Assembly: GCA_003254885.1 (NCBI GenBank)
Contig: QANT01002889.1
Span: forward strand, 99,603 to 163,602
DNA from: Purshia tridentata
Taxonomy: Eukaryota > Streptophyta > Magnoliopsida > Rosales > Rosaceae
Direction of reading: 5' to 3'
DNA length: 64,000 nt
The notes under the pieces: model-generated
What the model saw: the letters and a program-made list of their open reading frames with translations, nothing else
The model's database searches: none
Told to the model about the DNA's origin: nothing
Program-made: the position numbers and the translations under genes
In this document: piece after piece, positions 12,501 to 29,398 of the stretch
Position numbering within the stretch: position 1 is the first letter of the stretch
Layout: every line of letters starts with the position of its first letter

Positions 12501-13485
12501 CTGTTTGGTAACTAGCTACTACTTCTTCTTTCTCTTTCTGAAACAATCTCCTTCCCAGACATGAACTGTTCGCCATGATCAAAGTTTTTAAACGAGTTGA
12601 CAGTACTATTAGCTATCACTGGTTGCAATGTTTATTATAATCTGCAACAAGTTGACAAGGAGTATTCTGCAAATAAATTATAATCTAGACTCTCTTTCGG
12701 GAAATATGTATTTCGTATAAGGTCAGATGGGTTACTTTGGACCCACCCACCCATTTTTGGTAGGTCCAAATCATCATAAGTGAGAGCATATTATGGTCCA
12801 CCCACCGCATACTGCGCAACATTATGACCCGCAACACTGTCTTTTTCCAATTAATAATTTCATTCTTTTTTTTGAAAACTTTTTAGAGTATTAATATATT
12901 ATTCAAAAAATATATTTTTTCTGTGAAAATTATTCAAAAATATTATTTTTGCAAAAACATAAAATTTACCAACTAATATAGAATTGAAATGGCATATGTA
13001 ACATGTGATGGTACAACATGTGTTACATTTTCTACCCCCAATAAGCTGGTAAATTCTCCTCAAATGATATAATATTATTACTAAGACTAATTTAAATGTA
13101 TAAAACCCGTCTCCCAAAATTGAATATTTAGAACTAAAACCTTAGAAGAAGAGTCTACTGATTTTAATTTTTTTTATACAGAATTGTTTAATAGCGGTAG
13201 AAGTTGATGAACTATCAAGCACTGATTTTAAATTATAATTTTTTATACCAATCTGATATATAAAAAAAAAATTATGTGCTACAAATTGTTTAAAGGCAGT
13301 AGAAGTAGATGAACTAAAAGTAGTGTACCTGCTTCTTCGGCTTTTCTTTGAGCCAATTCATAGTCATTGATGAACTCCTCTGGGTTTGCAAATGGAGCCT
13401 CATTGTTGGAGATTAGAGCTTTCAGCCCTCTCAGATTCTTGCTGGGACTTGTGAAGATTGAGTTGTAGTTGCTTTCTTGTGGCAT
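6547..13485 (-). CDS. Kinesin-14 with N-terminal calponin-homology domain
   Basis: Seventeen exons join in frame to 1134 residues: 13485-13329, 12243-12080, 11776-11633, 11506-11147, 10996-10928, 10793-10569, 10339-10258, 10139-10044, 9964-9785, 9706-9600, 9390-9212, 9103-8939, 8844-8591, 8287-8124, 8043-7852, 7578-6872, 6706-6547. A calponin-homology domain (about 55-170) starts with [15 protein letters not shown]. The motor (about 432-765) follows a short coiled neck ending [14 protein letters not shown], the hallmark of minus-end-directed KIN-14. Motor motifs are intact: P-loop GQTGSGKT 518-525, switch I NERSSRSH 635-642, switch II DLAGSE 668-673. A coil ([15 protein letters not shown]) and a basic, Ser-rich tail follow. 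CH-type KIN-14 proteins are plant-specific and link microtubules to actin or organelles; which process this one serves is not visible. Intron 11 is AT-AC. The exon 4/5 junction has two in-frame solutions. Exon 17 rests on frame closure (EPR then GPVQAAEP). Confidence 0.92.
9104..9211 (-). other. U12-type AT-AC intron in the kinesin gene
   Basis: This 108-bp intron begins with ATATCCTT, the exact minor-spliceosome 5' splice site, and ends with AC. A U12 branch-site match, TACCTTGAC, places the branch A at 9114, 10 nt before the 3' splice junction. Splicing joins AG to ATTAGAT and gives SNRRLDIRN, the family-typical sequence after the DLLVSDG loop. No GT-AG alternative restores that reading frame. 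Confidence 0.93.
13184..13328. repeat. Imperfect direct duplication in kinesin intron 1
   Basis: A segment reading roughly aattgtttaa-agcggtagaagt-gatgaacta at about 13184-13218 recurs at about 13284-13316, about 100 bp away. The second copy ends just before the exon 1 donor. The rest of this 1.1-kb intron is AT-rich with no coding content. Confidence 0.55.
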
Positions 13486-16280
13486 TTTGGTGTCTCCAAG
13501 AAACAGTACTGCTGCTTATTTCTTTAATGTGCAAACTGCAACGATTCTCTTGAATAACTACCACTGCAATTAAAAGAACAACTTAACATAGAATAGGACA
13601 AAAACGTCATTCAACTGCAGTCATATTAAATTTCAAAACACTCATAATCACAAAATGTTCTCTTGCCACCAGACCATGAATTTGAATCATCGACTAAAAT
13701 GACTTTTTACTGAATACGTGGTCCAAATTCACAGTCTAGTAACAAAACATAGAGTTGGTAAGAGAAAAAGAGATAGTGAGAGAGATGGAGATCGAGTTTG
13801 AAGGCATAAGTGAAATATTTGCAGGGCAAGAAAGCAGAAGAATTTAAAAACAAGTTCTGGTCTACCTTTAAAGGGTCTTCAAGTTCTGGAGAAACCAGCC
13901 CAAGAAAAATGGTACAGTTTGAGTTGGAGTTTGAATGAATGAGAGGTAGGTAGATATATGGGTAGCAGTGAACTTAGATCTGATGATCTGATCCCAAGCT
14001 TTCCGTGTGTTTGTGAAATGAGCATTCAAAGTTTAGTAGAAGCTCATTGAATGCTCTCCTATGCGAGAGGAAGAGAAAGAGAGAGAGTCTGGTTTGAGAG
14101 GAATATTAAAGACCACCCTGAAAATTGAAACGTTGCTGTCGCATGGAATGGTTAGGGGGGTTGGGAAATCAAAAACAACAAAAGGTCAAAGTTGTGGGTG
14201 AGTGAGTTTGACTTCGATCTTGTCCCTCCACGTGGCATCAGTGAAGTCCAAGCAGATTGTGTTGAGTGTAGTATGATGTTGGGCTCTTTTGATCTTTGGA
14301 CCGGACGGCAAGATTTATGCTTTATAAAAGCCTTGTTCTTTGGACGATAATGTTGCAATTGCATGGTTGGTCCTCTATGTTAATGGTGTTCGCCAACTAC
14401 ATGCTGAAACATCCATAATTCAAAACCATAGTGTGTTGTTACTGCAAAAACTGTTTGAGCTTAATTTTCCTTCAGGCTCCGAAAAATCAAAACATGAAGT
14501 TAAATAACGTATTTGCCCCCATGAGTAATGTAGCCCTGCAGGCGTCAATCAGGTAAAGTAAGTTGTGATGCTTTCAATTAATATTTTCAGCTGGTGGTAG
14601 CTGGGTCACATTCTTCATGGGAATAAAGGCAAACTGAAAGTGTACGTTAGGTGTTTTTTTTTTTTGGGTTTGAAGTAAAGAAGAGGCAAATTCAATTCCA
14701 ATGAGGCCCACTTTCGAACGTTGGATTCCCCCACTTTTAAATGATTGCGGAGGGAAAGCTTTTCAAATCTTTTTTACATTTTGTACCCCATTTAATGGAC
14801 CACTATGTGGAAGGTTCTCTCTATCAAATTATGGGCTTGAATTGCTTTTTATTAACTAACTTTTCTTTGGATTGGTTAAAGTTAATTAATTTATGTGGGA
14901 GAAGATCAAGACTTCACTTATAAGCATCTATGTTCCTTGGAGTCAAATTTGTTACAGTTAAGGACAACAAAGACTATTTACCATGTAGATTCAGGGAGAG
15001 CTCAATGGTCCTTGATGTTGCAGATCAGGATTAAGAAAGATAATTATCATATTGATAGCACTCATGACTCGTATTGAGTACAACTTGTTTTTGCAAAACT
15101 GACTTATTAAATAGAAAACCAACAACTTTTGTAATAACCCAATATTTGATATGTTCTATTTTTTCAATGTTGAATATTATAATTTTAACCCTGGCAAAAA
15201 AGAAAAGAAAAGAATTTGAACATTTGACTACATTAAATTCCAAAATAGTACGTTATTTCCATTTCATTTTTTTCTTCAGAAACATTATTGCATACATGAG
15301 ATAAAATGATTATTTGGGTCCCCATTATCATTCACACATGCTAGTGGCTAGGCCCTTTTTTGTGCGTGCTTTAGGTTTTGATTGCAGGCATCTGAATTAG
15401 TGTACCACAATATTTGTATTATTTGAGAAACAAACACAGAAGATAACTTTCATCAATATAAACTTATAAGCAGCTGCACGCCTGATATCGTTGTATTATT
15501 TAAATTAATAAACTAATAAAACCTTAAATTAAATACGAAATCTTAAAATATAATTAAATATAAATAAAACCCCATTGTCAAACCAAAAAAAACCCATGTC
15601 CTCTCTTCTCACCCACGGGCCACGGCACATGCACATGCTGCCTTAAATGAATATATTTTTCTTATATTCACGTAAACTTGTTTGTTTGTAGGAGGTTTTC
15701 CGGGGGTAGAGGCCTTGAAACTAACACACAGGGCCAGTGGTCCAGGTGAAGAAAGTGTTCCTCTTTTTTTTTGGGGCTATTAAACTGCATGGCATATGCA
15801 TGATCAAATCTGGGCTGAACCATTTTGAAGAGGAATGAACCTTTGCACCCAAGAAAAAGAAAGTTCTGAAATGTAGTTTAACAACTTAATCCCATTTAGT
15901 AGCAGGCCAATTTGGGCCAAGCTTCAGAGAACAGCCACCATACCATATTGGGTTCTTGTTTCTGATGGCCCAGACCAAAAGTGTAATGCATTTTTTATAG
16001 CAGACCGTAAAAACCGTGGCGCGTAAACACACGGAAGACTTTCTCATCTCATAGACATCGGTTAGAGAGTGGGTCCCTATCCGATTCAGCGCCACGATGG
16101 ACAGGCACGAAGGCTCAATCTGAATTCAGATCCAACCCCGCCCACCGTACGAACCAAAAATATCAGAGAGAGAGAGAGATAGAGCGCGGTGGCTTAACCG
16201 TAATATCTACCAAACCCAGGCCCATTTTAGTCTTCAACTAATACACTTCGGTGCGAGGTCTTCCTCGCCTCTGGCTCCAC
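13486..16280. other. Intergenic between divergent kinesin and UKL genes
   Basis: The left part, to about 14100, should hold the kinesin 5'UTR and promoter. It includes purine-rich gagaggaagagaaagagagag near 14067-14090, which is CT-rich in the gene's sense as plant leaders often are. The remainder is AT-rich. ORFs of 60-76 codons near 14.7-15.3 kb have no recognisable content. No RNA gene was noticed. Confidence 0.5.
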
Positions 16281-16288
16281 TATTTAAA
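16281..16288 (+). promoter_or_regulatory. TATA-like box of the UKL gene
   Basis: TATTTAAA precedes a CT-rich leader (ctctctatttctctctgtg) and the first donor at 16395. The transcription start is therefore likely near 16310. Inferred from position. Confidence 0.5.
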
Positions 16289-16394
16289 CCCATTGGATCG
16301 GTCTGTATCAGCCTCATCATTCGCTCTCTATTTCTCTCTGTGATTCTTCAAAAGTTTGCCTTCGAATCTCTCTCTAGAATTCTCAGTTCACCAG

Positions 16395-17495
16395 GTAACG
16401 CATTGGTGGATTCGCATTTCAGTTTTGTTTACTGAATCTAAATTCTTGAATTTTCTATTCAATTATTTTTGAATTTTAATTGTATTTTTGATTCGGAGGT
16501 TTGGTTGGTTGATTCAAGTGTGATATAATTGATTCTTGTGTTATGGACATTGGATCTATGAATTGATATTAACCAAAAGTTACTGTTTCTAGTGCTTTAC
16601 TTCAATTTCATTTTCCATGATAAGCTGTGTGTGCATATGTATGTGTGTATATATATGTATATCCATGTAGTGTGGGTCTCTGTGTGCGTATTACATATAT
16701 GTATCGGAAGTGTAAATGTGCAATGATTAAGAAGTGAAGGTTGAGTTTTCTTGAGTTACTTGTTTTGGTGTCATTGTGTTTCCATGCAATTGAATCTGCT
16801 TTTCTGGTGCCATTGTGATTGGAATCCGATTGTTCCGTGATATTATTGTTTTGAACTTGAGTGGTACACGGAACATAAAGTTGATGTGGTCCCAACTAAT
16901 GTGGTATTTTTTGGTATGTATTTGAAGAACATCAGTGGCTCTTTCATATTGTTTTTGTATTATTGTTGCTTGCTTTATCAATAATTTCAGCTTACGCTTT
17001 TAGCTCCTATAATATGTAAGCTAATGTCTAGTTGTAACAACGCACACAGACACATTGAACCAATAGCAATATTTTCTGTAAGATTCCCCAACAATATTTG
17101 CATATAGATATTTAAACTGGTAACAGTGTTTTCATTTCGTTTGTTGGAATGTTATGTTGCAATGAATTTGTCAAGGGATATTTTACTATTAATATTTAAT
17201 AGTATCATTTTAGACTTGCGGAAGTTACATGTACAGAGTACTTAAAAGTATGCGAGAAAATATAGATCCACCCCTACCCAAGTGAACTTACCTGTTAGCT
17301 CTACCTGAATTTGACCCAATCTTGGCTTAATCAATTAAAATGCTACTGCCAAGGTAGGGTTGAATGCTGCTTTGGACTAAGATTAGACCTCATAGGATTG
17401 CATATTTATTAAGTAGCTATATGTTTTCGATTCTTTGTATGATCTTGAAAATTTGTTACATGACCCTATCAACATTCTTCCCTGTTTCTCTGTAG
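16395..17495 (+). other. 5'UTR intron of the UKL gene
   Basis: A donor CACCAG|gtaacg at 16395 pairs with the acceptor tctgtag ending at 17495, four bases before the ATG. The intron is about 1.1 kb, T-rich, and has no coding content. Long leader introns like this are common in housekeeping plant genes and often raise expression; that role is inferred here. Confidence 0.65.
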
Positions 17496-17499
17496 ATCT

Positions 17500-22115
<4,616 letters not shown>

Positions 22116-23054
22116 TTACCTGAAAAACTGCTATTTGGTCCAACCCCATTATCAGCTTGAATTATTTTCAGCAATGGAGAATCAGCTCAGCTTGCCCAGA
22201 CAGTATTGTGCTGTGCACTATATCTACATCCAGTGTTTTAAAATTTTTTGACTTTATCGATCAAATCTAGAACAATCATCTTTTGAATTTTTTATAATTT
22301 TCTTTGTCATTTTACAAATGACGTTTTTTACATTTGACAATACAGTGAGAAGGGTTGGACACCGAGTTGTCATAGCAGGCCTTGAGTGTGTGTGCCTAGA
22401 TAGTCAAGCTCCCTTTAAAACTTGTTTTCCATTTGTATGGATATAGGAGTCAATTTACTTGCAAAATGAATAGCCTCCCTATAATATATGTATTTATGAA
22501 CGAGGACATTTTAACTGTAATAAGATGATATTCTTTGTTACTTGCACGAGTTTGAATGCGCCTTTCTGTTCAGTTTGTTTCTTTGGTTGTCATGTGCAAG
22601 TTTCATATAGTCTACTCTACTACAAAGTCTAGAAAGCTTCCAAGCGTAATTGTTCGAGGGATATTCTTTGGTGAATTTAAAGCTGCCTATACAACCCACA
22701 GTGAACCAGTTGTTAGTCGTTGATGTATTTGAACTTTTCACGGTGAGATCGATCTCCACGTGCATCAATGTTGACAGTCGATTGGACTCTCGCTAGTGTC
22801 TTTGTACTAATAATGGAAAGAAAACAGAAAGTTGTAGTGGCTGAGGGTTGTCCTTAATATGAGTCTCTTCAAGTTCGAGTAATTGGATGAGGGTCGCATT
22901 AGGCTTTCCACAAATTTGTATGCCCGAGGATGAGTTGCCACTTGGCAAAGAGAGTGATCACTCATTGCTCTATCCTAGGATGATAACCTTCTTCGGGCTA
23001 ACATTTTGACACGTGTTGGTGCATGCCCTCGTGGATTCCGTTGGAGATATTGTC
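22116..23054. other. UKL 3'UTR and aldolase upstream region
   Basis: AT-rich 3'UTR followed by aldolase promoter sequence. The ORFs, for example the antisense one near 22538-22768, have no recognisable content. Confidence 0.5.
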
Positions 23055-23066
23055 TATAAACTATAT
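23055..23066 (+). promoter_or_regulatory. TATA box of the aldolase gene
   Basis: TATAAACTATAT lies 84 bp upstream of the aldolase ATG, implying a leader of about 50 nt. Called by position and sequence only. Confidence 0.55.
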
Positions 23067-23138
23067 AGATTGTTGGTTGTGTGAGTTAGGTTTTTTACTT
23101 TGGACCTGCTTTATCCATTTCCTGCTAAATCCTCAACC

Positions 23139-24541
23139 ATGTCAGCCTTTGTTGGAAAGTATGCTGGTAATCTCTCTCTCCCCGACACTCTTAACTATCA
23201 TAAGTCATTGTTATGGCAAAAAAGAATTAAAAAGGTTTACATGTCAAGAAAAATGTAGGCATAGAGGTGAAGGCAAGCATTCAAACACTTTGATTTTGGG
23301 CATGCAGATGAACTTATCAAGAATGCCAAGTACATTGCGACCCCAGGCAAGGGCATATTGGCAGCTGATGAGAGCACAGGCACCATTGGAAAGCGTCTAG
23401 CCAGCATCAAAGTCGAGAACATTGAGTCCAACCGCCAAGCCCTCCGCGAGCTCCTCTTCACCTCTCCCAACGCTCTCTCCCACCTCTCTGGTGTCATCCT
23501 TTTTGAGGAGACCCTCTACCAAAAGACCTCCGATGGCAAACCCTTTGTCCAAGTCCTCCAGGAAAACAATGTCATCCCAGGTATGCTCTAAAATTTCAAT
23601 AATATATTTGTTTTCTACTTTGTCGATATTTCTATAAACATGGAATACGTTGACCTTAGGTATCAAAGTTGATAAGGGCACTGTTGACTTAGCCGGGACA
23701 AATGGAGAAACCACAACCCAAGGGTTTGACTCTCTTGGAGCTAGGTGCCAGCAGTACTATAAGGCTGGTGCACGCTTTGCCAAGTGGCGAGCCGTGCTGA
23801 AGATTGGGCCCACTGAGCCCTCTGAGTTGGCTATTCAGCAGAATGCACAGGGTTTGGCTCGCTATGCCATCATCTGCCAAGAGAATGGACTGGTGCCCAT
23901 TGTTGAACCAGAAATTTTGACTGATGGGGCACATGACATTAAGAAATGTGCTGCTGCCACTGAACTTGTGCTTGCAGCAGTTTACAAGGCACTGAATGAT
24001 CAACATGTGCTGCTTGAAGGCACACTTCTTAAGCCCAACATGGTCACACCAGGCTCTGACAGTCCAAAGGTACTTAATTTTCACTCAACCACGTACACAT
24101 AAGTAACTATGCTTCATTATAAGCATAAAAGATCAAAATTTAAAATCCATGGTTAAATGACTTTTGTTTTGTTTACAGGTTGCGCCAGAAGTGATTGCTG
24201 AGTACACAGTGACTGCCCTCCGCCGAACAGTCCCAGCTGCAGTACCCGGGATTGTGTTTCTGTCCGGAGGGCAGAGCGAGGAAGAGGCAACACTGAATCT
24301 GGATGCAATGAACAAGTTGCATGTGTTGAAGCCATGGACTCTTTCATTCTCATTTGGCAGAGCTTTGCAATCAAGCACACTCAAGACTTGGTCTGGAAAG
24401 AAGGAGAATGTTGGGAAAGCCCAGGAGGCATTTTTGACGAGGTGCAAGGCCAATTCAGAGGCCACCCTTGGAAACTACTCTGGAGGAACTTCTGGTGGAC
24501 TGGCTTCAGAGAGTTTGTATGTTAAGGGATACAAGTACTAG
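23139..24541 (+). CDS. FBA: Fructose-bisphosphate aldolase, class I, cytosolic
   Basis: Four exons (23139-23166, 23308-23580, 23660-24069, 24179-24541) encode 357 residues, the usual length of the plant cytosolic isoform. The protein starts [16 protein letters not shown] with no transit peptide, which separates it from plastid aldolases. Catalytic features are in place: [14 protein letters not shown] near the N terminus, [18 protein letters not shown], and the Schiff-base lysine K225 in [13 protein letters not shown]. It ends SLYVKGYKY, keeping the C-terminal Tyr of class I enzymes. The reaction is reversible cleavage of fructose-1,6-bisphosphate to DHAP and glyceraldehyde-3-phosphate in glycolysis and gluconeogenesis. 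The 28-nt first exon is supported by the donor GCTG|gtaatc and by frame. [18 protein letters not shown] is somewhat diverged from the usual EILVDGxHDI pattern, but nothing suggests loss of activity. Confidence 0.96.
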
Positions 24542-25742
24542 TACTACACCTTTCTATGGGGTCTGGGGTTCGGAACTATCAATTGCATTGCATGTATCAA
24601 CTAAATTCGATCAACTTGTATTTAATCTTTTCCACCCTTACTCTTGGTATATTCTACCATGTTCATATTATCGATGCTTAACTTAGTTGTTTTCTGACGG
24701 ACTCACATTATTCCTTCTTCTAACTAAGCAGATGGTTCAAGTTTGTTCATATATGTTATTAAATGCAGCATGTTATTTCTTCAGTAAGGAATTGAATACT
24801 TCAATATTAATCAATTAATATGAACTAATTAATAAATGAACAAATTATTTTAAAAAATGACATATTAAAATATATACTTTCTACAATTTTAAAGAGAAAA
24901 TTGAATACTTGAGACATGGTCATTCTTGAGGAGACCTATGTTCGGTATATATTTTGCTAGACCTAAATAATATAAAAATTACATGAATGTATATGGAGGT
25001 CGAAGACATCATTTATATAGTTTGCAATGGACTTGAGAATCTCTCTTCTTCTTCTTTTTATTTGAAAATAGGGAATCTCATTAATGTGAAATTATTTAAA
25101 ATAGAATGAATACGATATTAAGTCTTCCCTCATCAATGGACTTCTTACCCATTAAATTTTTTCATTCTCATATGTATGTAAACACTTAATGATAATCATT
25201 CCACTATTTTTTAATCTCCGATGCAAGTAAATACAGAATTAGAATAGAACGACATTAGCTTCCATTCGTTTGACTCTTATTTCATGTATGTAAATATGTC
25301 ATTACTTAGTAAATTACTAAAATAATAGTAAATGTTGAAAACCCTAAATTAAATCCTAAGATTTCGGTACAAATTAAAGTATGTGATAAATGACATGACA
25401 ATCTTCTTCTCGAAAAATAGAAATAATGTAGTTCACACAAATTTGGGATATCTGTGACATGGCAACGATGATGCACAAAACTTTTTAAGAGATGATGAAG
25501 TAGAAAGCAGTAGAAGTATTTGGGCCAGAAACACACAAAAAAGCCCATAAAGTGGGTCAAGATGCCGGGTCCGATTAGAAAGAAGCAGCCCGGAATACGG
25601 TGCGTTGGGAGCTTAAAATCCGGACGAAACGGTGAGTTTTGAGGCTCTCTTTAATCTCTGAATCGCCTTATCGATCTTTGAATCTGTCGCTGTGTGTATC
25701 ACTGAAACTCTCTGCTTTCAGAAATTTGAGTACCGACCAAGC
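24542..25742. other. Intergenic: aldolase 3'UTR and SUFE1 promoter
   Basis: AT-rich DNA. The last 170 bp hold the likely SUFE1 leader, including a short out-of-frame upstream ORF from 25639 that overlaps the SUFE1 start. No other gene is seen. Confidence 0.5.
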
Positions 25743-26879
25743 ATGTCGCCGTCTTCTTCAATCTCATCGTCGTTTCGATTATTCGCCACCAAAATCCCAT
25801 ACTCTCCTCTTATCCCGAAAACCCTCTCAACCTCACCAAAACATCTCAACCTCGCTTTCTTCACAAGACCCATCACTTTTCAAAGAATACCCACCATATC
25901 CTCATCCCCATCAATAACATCTGCATCAGCATCAGCATCAAGCTCGATGTCTCTGCAAGCCATTGAAGAACTCCCTCCCAAGCTTCAAGAAATAGTGAAA
26001 CTCTTTCAGTCGGTGCAAGTACCCAAGGCCAAGTACGAGCAGCTCTTGTTCTACGGAAAGAACCTCAAACCCCTCGACGCCCAATTCAAAACCAAGCAGA
26101 ACAAGGTCGAGGGCTGTGTCTCTCAGGTCTGGGTCAGGGCCTACCTCGACTCGGACAAAAACGTCTTCTTTGAGGCCGATTCTGACTCGGTTCTCACCAA
26201 GGGACTCGCTGCTCTGCTAGTTAACGGGCTCTCTGGCCAACCCGTCCATGAGGTTTTGAGGGTCTCACCAGATTTCGCGGCCCTTCTTGGGCTTCAGCAG
26301 AGCTTAACACCTTCGAGGAATAATGGGTTTTTGAATATGTTGCAGTTGATGCAGAAAAAGGCTCAGGAGTTGTTGATTGTGGAAGAAGAAAAAGGCTTTG
26401 ATAGCTCGAATTCTGGGTCGAAAATTGAAAATAGTGATCTTGGATTCAATACTGAAGTGGGTGATGAAAGGAATTCGACTTTGAGTTCCAAAATTGACGG
26501 TGGTTTGGATGCTCGAATAAGCTCCGAAGAAAATGCCAAGCAAATTGAACTGGTGAGGATTGCTGCGAGTGAAAATGAGTCGAATTCAGGTGATTTGGGG
26601 AGCCGATCGAAGAGAATTAAGGAGAGGTTGGAGGGAGGGCTTAGACCTATTGAGCTGGAAGTAGAAGATATTTCATATCAGCATGCCGGACATGCCGGTG
26701 TTAGAGGAAGTGATGGAGAGACGCATTTCAATGTGAAAGTTGTGTCTAAGGAGTTTGAAGGGAAGAGTTTGGTTAAGAGGCATAGGCTCATTTATGAATT
26801 GTTGCAAGAGGAGTTGCTAAGTGGACTACATGCATTGTCGATTGTGGCCAAAACACCATCTGAAGTGGGTGGAAGTTGA
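25743..26879 (+). CDS. SUFE1: Plastid SufE-BolA protein (cysteine desulfurase activator)
   Basis: A single-exon frame encodes 378 residues. Residues 1-70 are Ser/Thr/Pro-rich and basic without acidic residues, as in a chloroplast transit peptide. Residues about 75-205 are a SufE domain with the sulfur-accepting cysteine C125 in KVEGCVSQVW. A low-complexity acidic linker (about 206-285) leads to a BolA domain (about 287-372) with the family's histidine-containing loop QHAGHAG and VKRHRLIYELL. SUFE1 takes persulfide sulfur from the plastid cysteine desulfurase NFS2 for iron-sulfur cluster assembly, and the BolA half is thought to bind monothiol glutaredoxins. The SufE-BolA fusion is normal for plants. 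I start at 25743 (MSPSSS); an in-frame ATG at 25692 would add 17 residues that do not look like a transit peptide. Confidence 0.95.
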   Translation: MSPSSSISSSFRLFATKIPYSPLIPKTLSTSPKHLNLAFFTRPITFQRIPTISSSPSITSASASASSSMSLQAIEELPPKLQEIVKLFQSVQVPKAKYEQLLFYGKNLKPLDAQFKTKQNKVEGCVSQVWVRAYLDSDKNVFFEADSDSVLTKGLAALLVNGLSGQPVHEVLRVSPDFAALLGLQQSLTPSRNNGFLNMLQLMQKKAQELLIVEEEKGFDSSNSGSKIENSDLGFNTEVGDERNSTLSSKIDGGLDARISSEENAKQIELVRIAASENESNSGDLGSRSKRIKERLEGGLRPIELEVEDISYQHAGHAGVRGSDGETHFNVKVVSKEFEGKSLVKRHRLIYELLQEELLSGLHALSIVAKTPSEVGGS

Positions 26880-28633
26880 AGGAGCTCTGGTTACTCATGA
26901 AAAAGAGGTTCATATTTTTGAATTTTATTCTTATATATTTTTCTTAGAGGTTGTTGCTCTGAATTTTAAGAAGTATTGTACACATTGTACTTATAAATTT
27001 TGTTAGGTTGTCAACATATGATTTCTTGAATCATTATAACATTGAATTACACATTGATGGATCCTTGAGCTGTACTATCCATATATTTTAGTTGTTGTTG
27101 GGGTTTTTTCTAACATCGATTAACTTGGCATAAACACTGGACTTACTTTTAAAGCAAAGAATGGGAAAAATTCTTATTTAGTTTGGCTGTGCTTGGGGAA
27201 CTAAATAAATCATATATGATCTAGCACTCACGGGAACGATAATTGTATTGGTAATTGCTAAATTGCAGACCGAATCTTTTTGTGGGTTCTTTGTCAACTA
27301 GTTCTACGCTTCCATGCTCATGATCAAACTAGATTGGTGTGCACTTTTCCTTAAGGCAGTTCAGAGGTGTATTGTTCTGTGCTGGATATTCTATCATTTT
27401 ATTATTTGTGTTTCTTATTTTCTAGTGCAAAGTATAGAAGTTGGTCTAGTTGTCATCTGTTCTGTTTTAGTCAGTGACTCTAGGGCTTCTCTGCAGTTAT
27501 ACAAGATGGATAGGAGGGGAAGGAGTTTGTGAGTATCAAATTTTCGTGATAGTGGGAGAGTTGCAGTCAGTTCATAACAATGGTTGGTCATAAGGGGACA
27601 GAAAATTAAAAATAAGTAAACGTGGTGAACTACTGAACTCGCTAGCAGTTGTCCTTATGTTTGTCAATTTTAAGCCAACTTCAATGAAACTTTTTGTAAC
27701 AAGATAATTATCTAGAGCCTGTCACGCTGTTCTTTCACATAGGATAGGATGCAAGTTATGGGAGCTGTTCAGTCATACACGCCTTCAGAACATTCTTGGC
27801 AACCAAGTGTTGTTTAATTATCTTGAATGATTAAAATTTTTTCTTTCTTGGGATAGTATATTATCTTGAACTAATTAGGCGAGATTATTAAATAATTTTC
27901 TGCTGATCATCCAACTGTGACCTTGTGGTCGTCTCTATCAGGTAAAAAGTAAAATAAAGTCTTATCTTTTTTCAGTTTTCCAAAATTCAAAATGACTAAA
28001 TTGTTGATGGAACTAAAAGTGATGTTATATTAGGTGATTGCTGATTAGGACACTTTGGAGATAGGACTATCTAGAAATGTCCCCTCCACAAATACAATCC
28101 TGGAGTTAGATTCCCCAGCTGTTATTTGGATTCATGTGCTAGCTGTACTTTCTCTTACAACTTAGGACCAATCAATGCTTTTTATATAAATTATTTTGAA
28201 TAAAAAAATAAAAGTGATAGGGCATTAGACCACCGTAATCTAATAATGTGCAACTGTGCAAGTACTTAAAACAAAAGAGAAATTATGCGGAAATCACCAC
28301 AGGATCCTAGTTGATTCTTCATACATCTCTTGCTACCCTTTTCTACAAGTAGAGGTCTAGTGCTTTCTATTCCTCAAGAAGAGTTCAGATTTTTCCGTGC
28401 AGACAATGGGGACTCTTTTGTTTTATACTATCTTGGTAAATGATGATAAGTTGTCCTTCTAAAGGTTTTAAATGTACAGAAAAATACCATTCCTTCAATT
28501 TGTTGAATAGAATGTTAATGTATCATATTATATAGCTCATATGACCTTTATACACCAAAAATTCCATTTGAATCTCAATGTAGACAGAATAAGGAGAGAG
28601 AAAGAAGGTACAAGGATATAGCTGCTCCTCATC
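26880..28633. other. Intergenic, convergent 3' ends
   Basis: 3' flanks of SUFE1 (+) and the NHL gene (-). T-rich, with short ORFs of no recognisable content. Confidence 0.5.
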
Positions 28634-29398
28634 TCATCTTTTAGTTCTGCAACTTCGGGCAACCAAAGCACCAGTTGGTGGACCTGTCATCTGTAATTGG
28701 CATCTGCTATGCAACCAGTAAGAAATATGGATCATGCCCAGAGTGGCTCTCACTTTGAATGTTCCTCTTATATTATAGTTGACCTTATTGTTCTGCACCT
28801 GTGTTCGAAGTGCCACAGCATGATTCTCAGGCAAATATACCAAGCTCGATATTAAGTGAACTGATCCCAGTCTTGCTTCTCCAGGTCTTTGAGTGAAAGG
28901 TGCAAGAGCCTGAGTTGCTATGATCCTGTCAGAAAAGTAAAGCTCCAACTCCAGATACTCAAATCTTATATCGATTTTCCGATTTGGGTTGGAGAAATTT
29001 GCCAGGAAAGTGAAGTCGCCATTGAAATACTCTGGTGAGTCAAAGTATATGGCGTTGAGGCTTGCATTGGGGGTGTCAAATATTGGTGTTCTTGGTTTAA
29101 CAACAAGGAAGATGATCAAAGTTGCAATTCCAAAAAAGATAAGAATGAGGCTAAATATGAGACACATAATTGCACAACACCATATAAGTGGGTTGTTCCG
29201 TCGAGGATGTCGGAGTATTGGTTGGTTTGTTGATTTTCTGGAGTCATGATTTGCTGCATCAGCTGCCGGAGCTTCTTGATTCCTATCATTCTTTGATATG
29301 ATAATTTGGTTGAGAGAGACTGGTTCGGTTTGCTTTTGGGGTTGGAGTGGAGATAGAGGGGTAGCTGGAGGGAGAGGTGGAGGTGGGAGGGGTAGCAT
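28634..29398 (-). CDS. NDR1/HIN1-like (LEA_2) single-span membrane protein
   Basis: An intronless frame gives 254 residues from the Met at 29398 (MLPLPPPPLPP). The layout is a cytosolic Pro-rich and polar N terminus (1-70), one strong hydrophobic span at about 71-100 (LIWCCAIMCLIFSLILIFFG and onward), then an extracellular LEA_2-type beta domain with FDSPEYFNGDFTFLANFSNP and a late Cys-containing strand. This matches plant NHL proteins, plasma-membrane proteins linked to defence and stress responses. The NPNRKIDIRF motif is the family's N-P-N signature region. The frame stays open upstream to 29566 (310 residues), but those 56 extra codons look like pyrimidine-rich leader, so I prefer the inner start. 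The specific role is unknown. Confidence 0.82.
   Translation of the reverse strand: MLPLPPPPLPPATPLSPLQPQKQTEPVSLNQIIISKNDRNQEAPAADAANHDSRKSTNQPILRHPRRNNPLIWCCAIMCLIFSLILIFFGIATLIIFLVVKPRTPIFDTPNASLNAIYFDSPEYFNGDFTFLANFSNPNRKIDIRFEYLELELYFSDRIIATQALAPFTQRPGEARLGSVHLISSLVYLPENHAVALRTQVQNNKVNYNIRGTFKVRATLGMIHISYWLHSRCQLQMTGPPTGALVARSCRTKR

Noticed and set aside
23237-24465. Long antisense ORFs across the aldolase gene
   Set aside because: Shadow frames of the strongly codon-biased aldolase exons.
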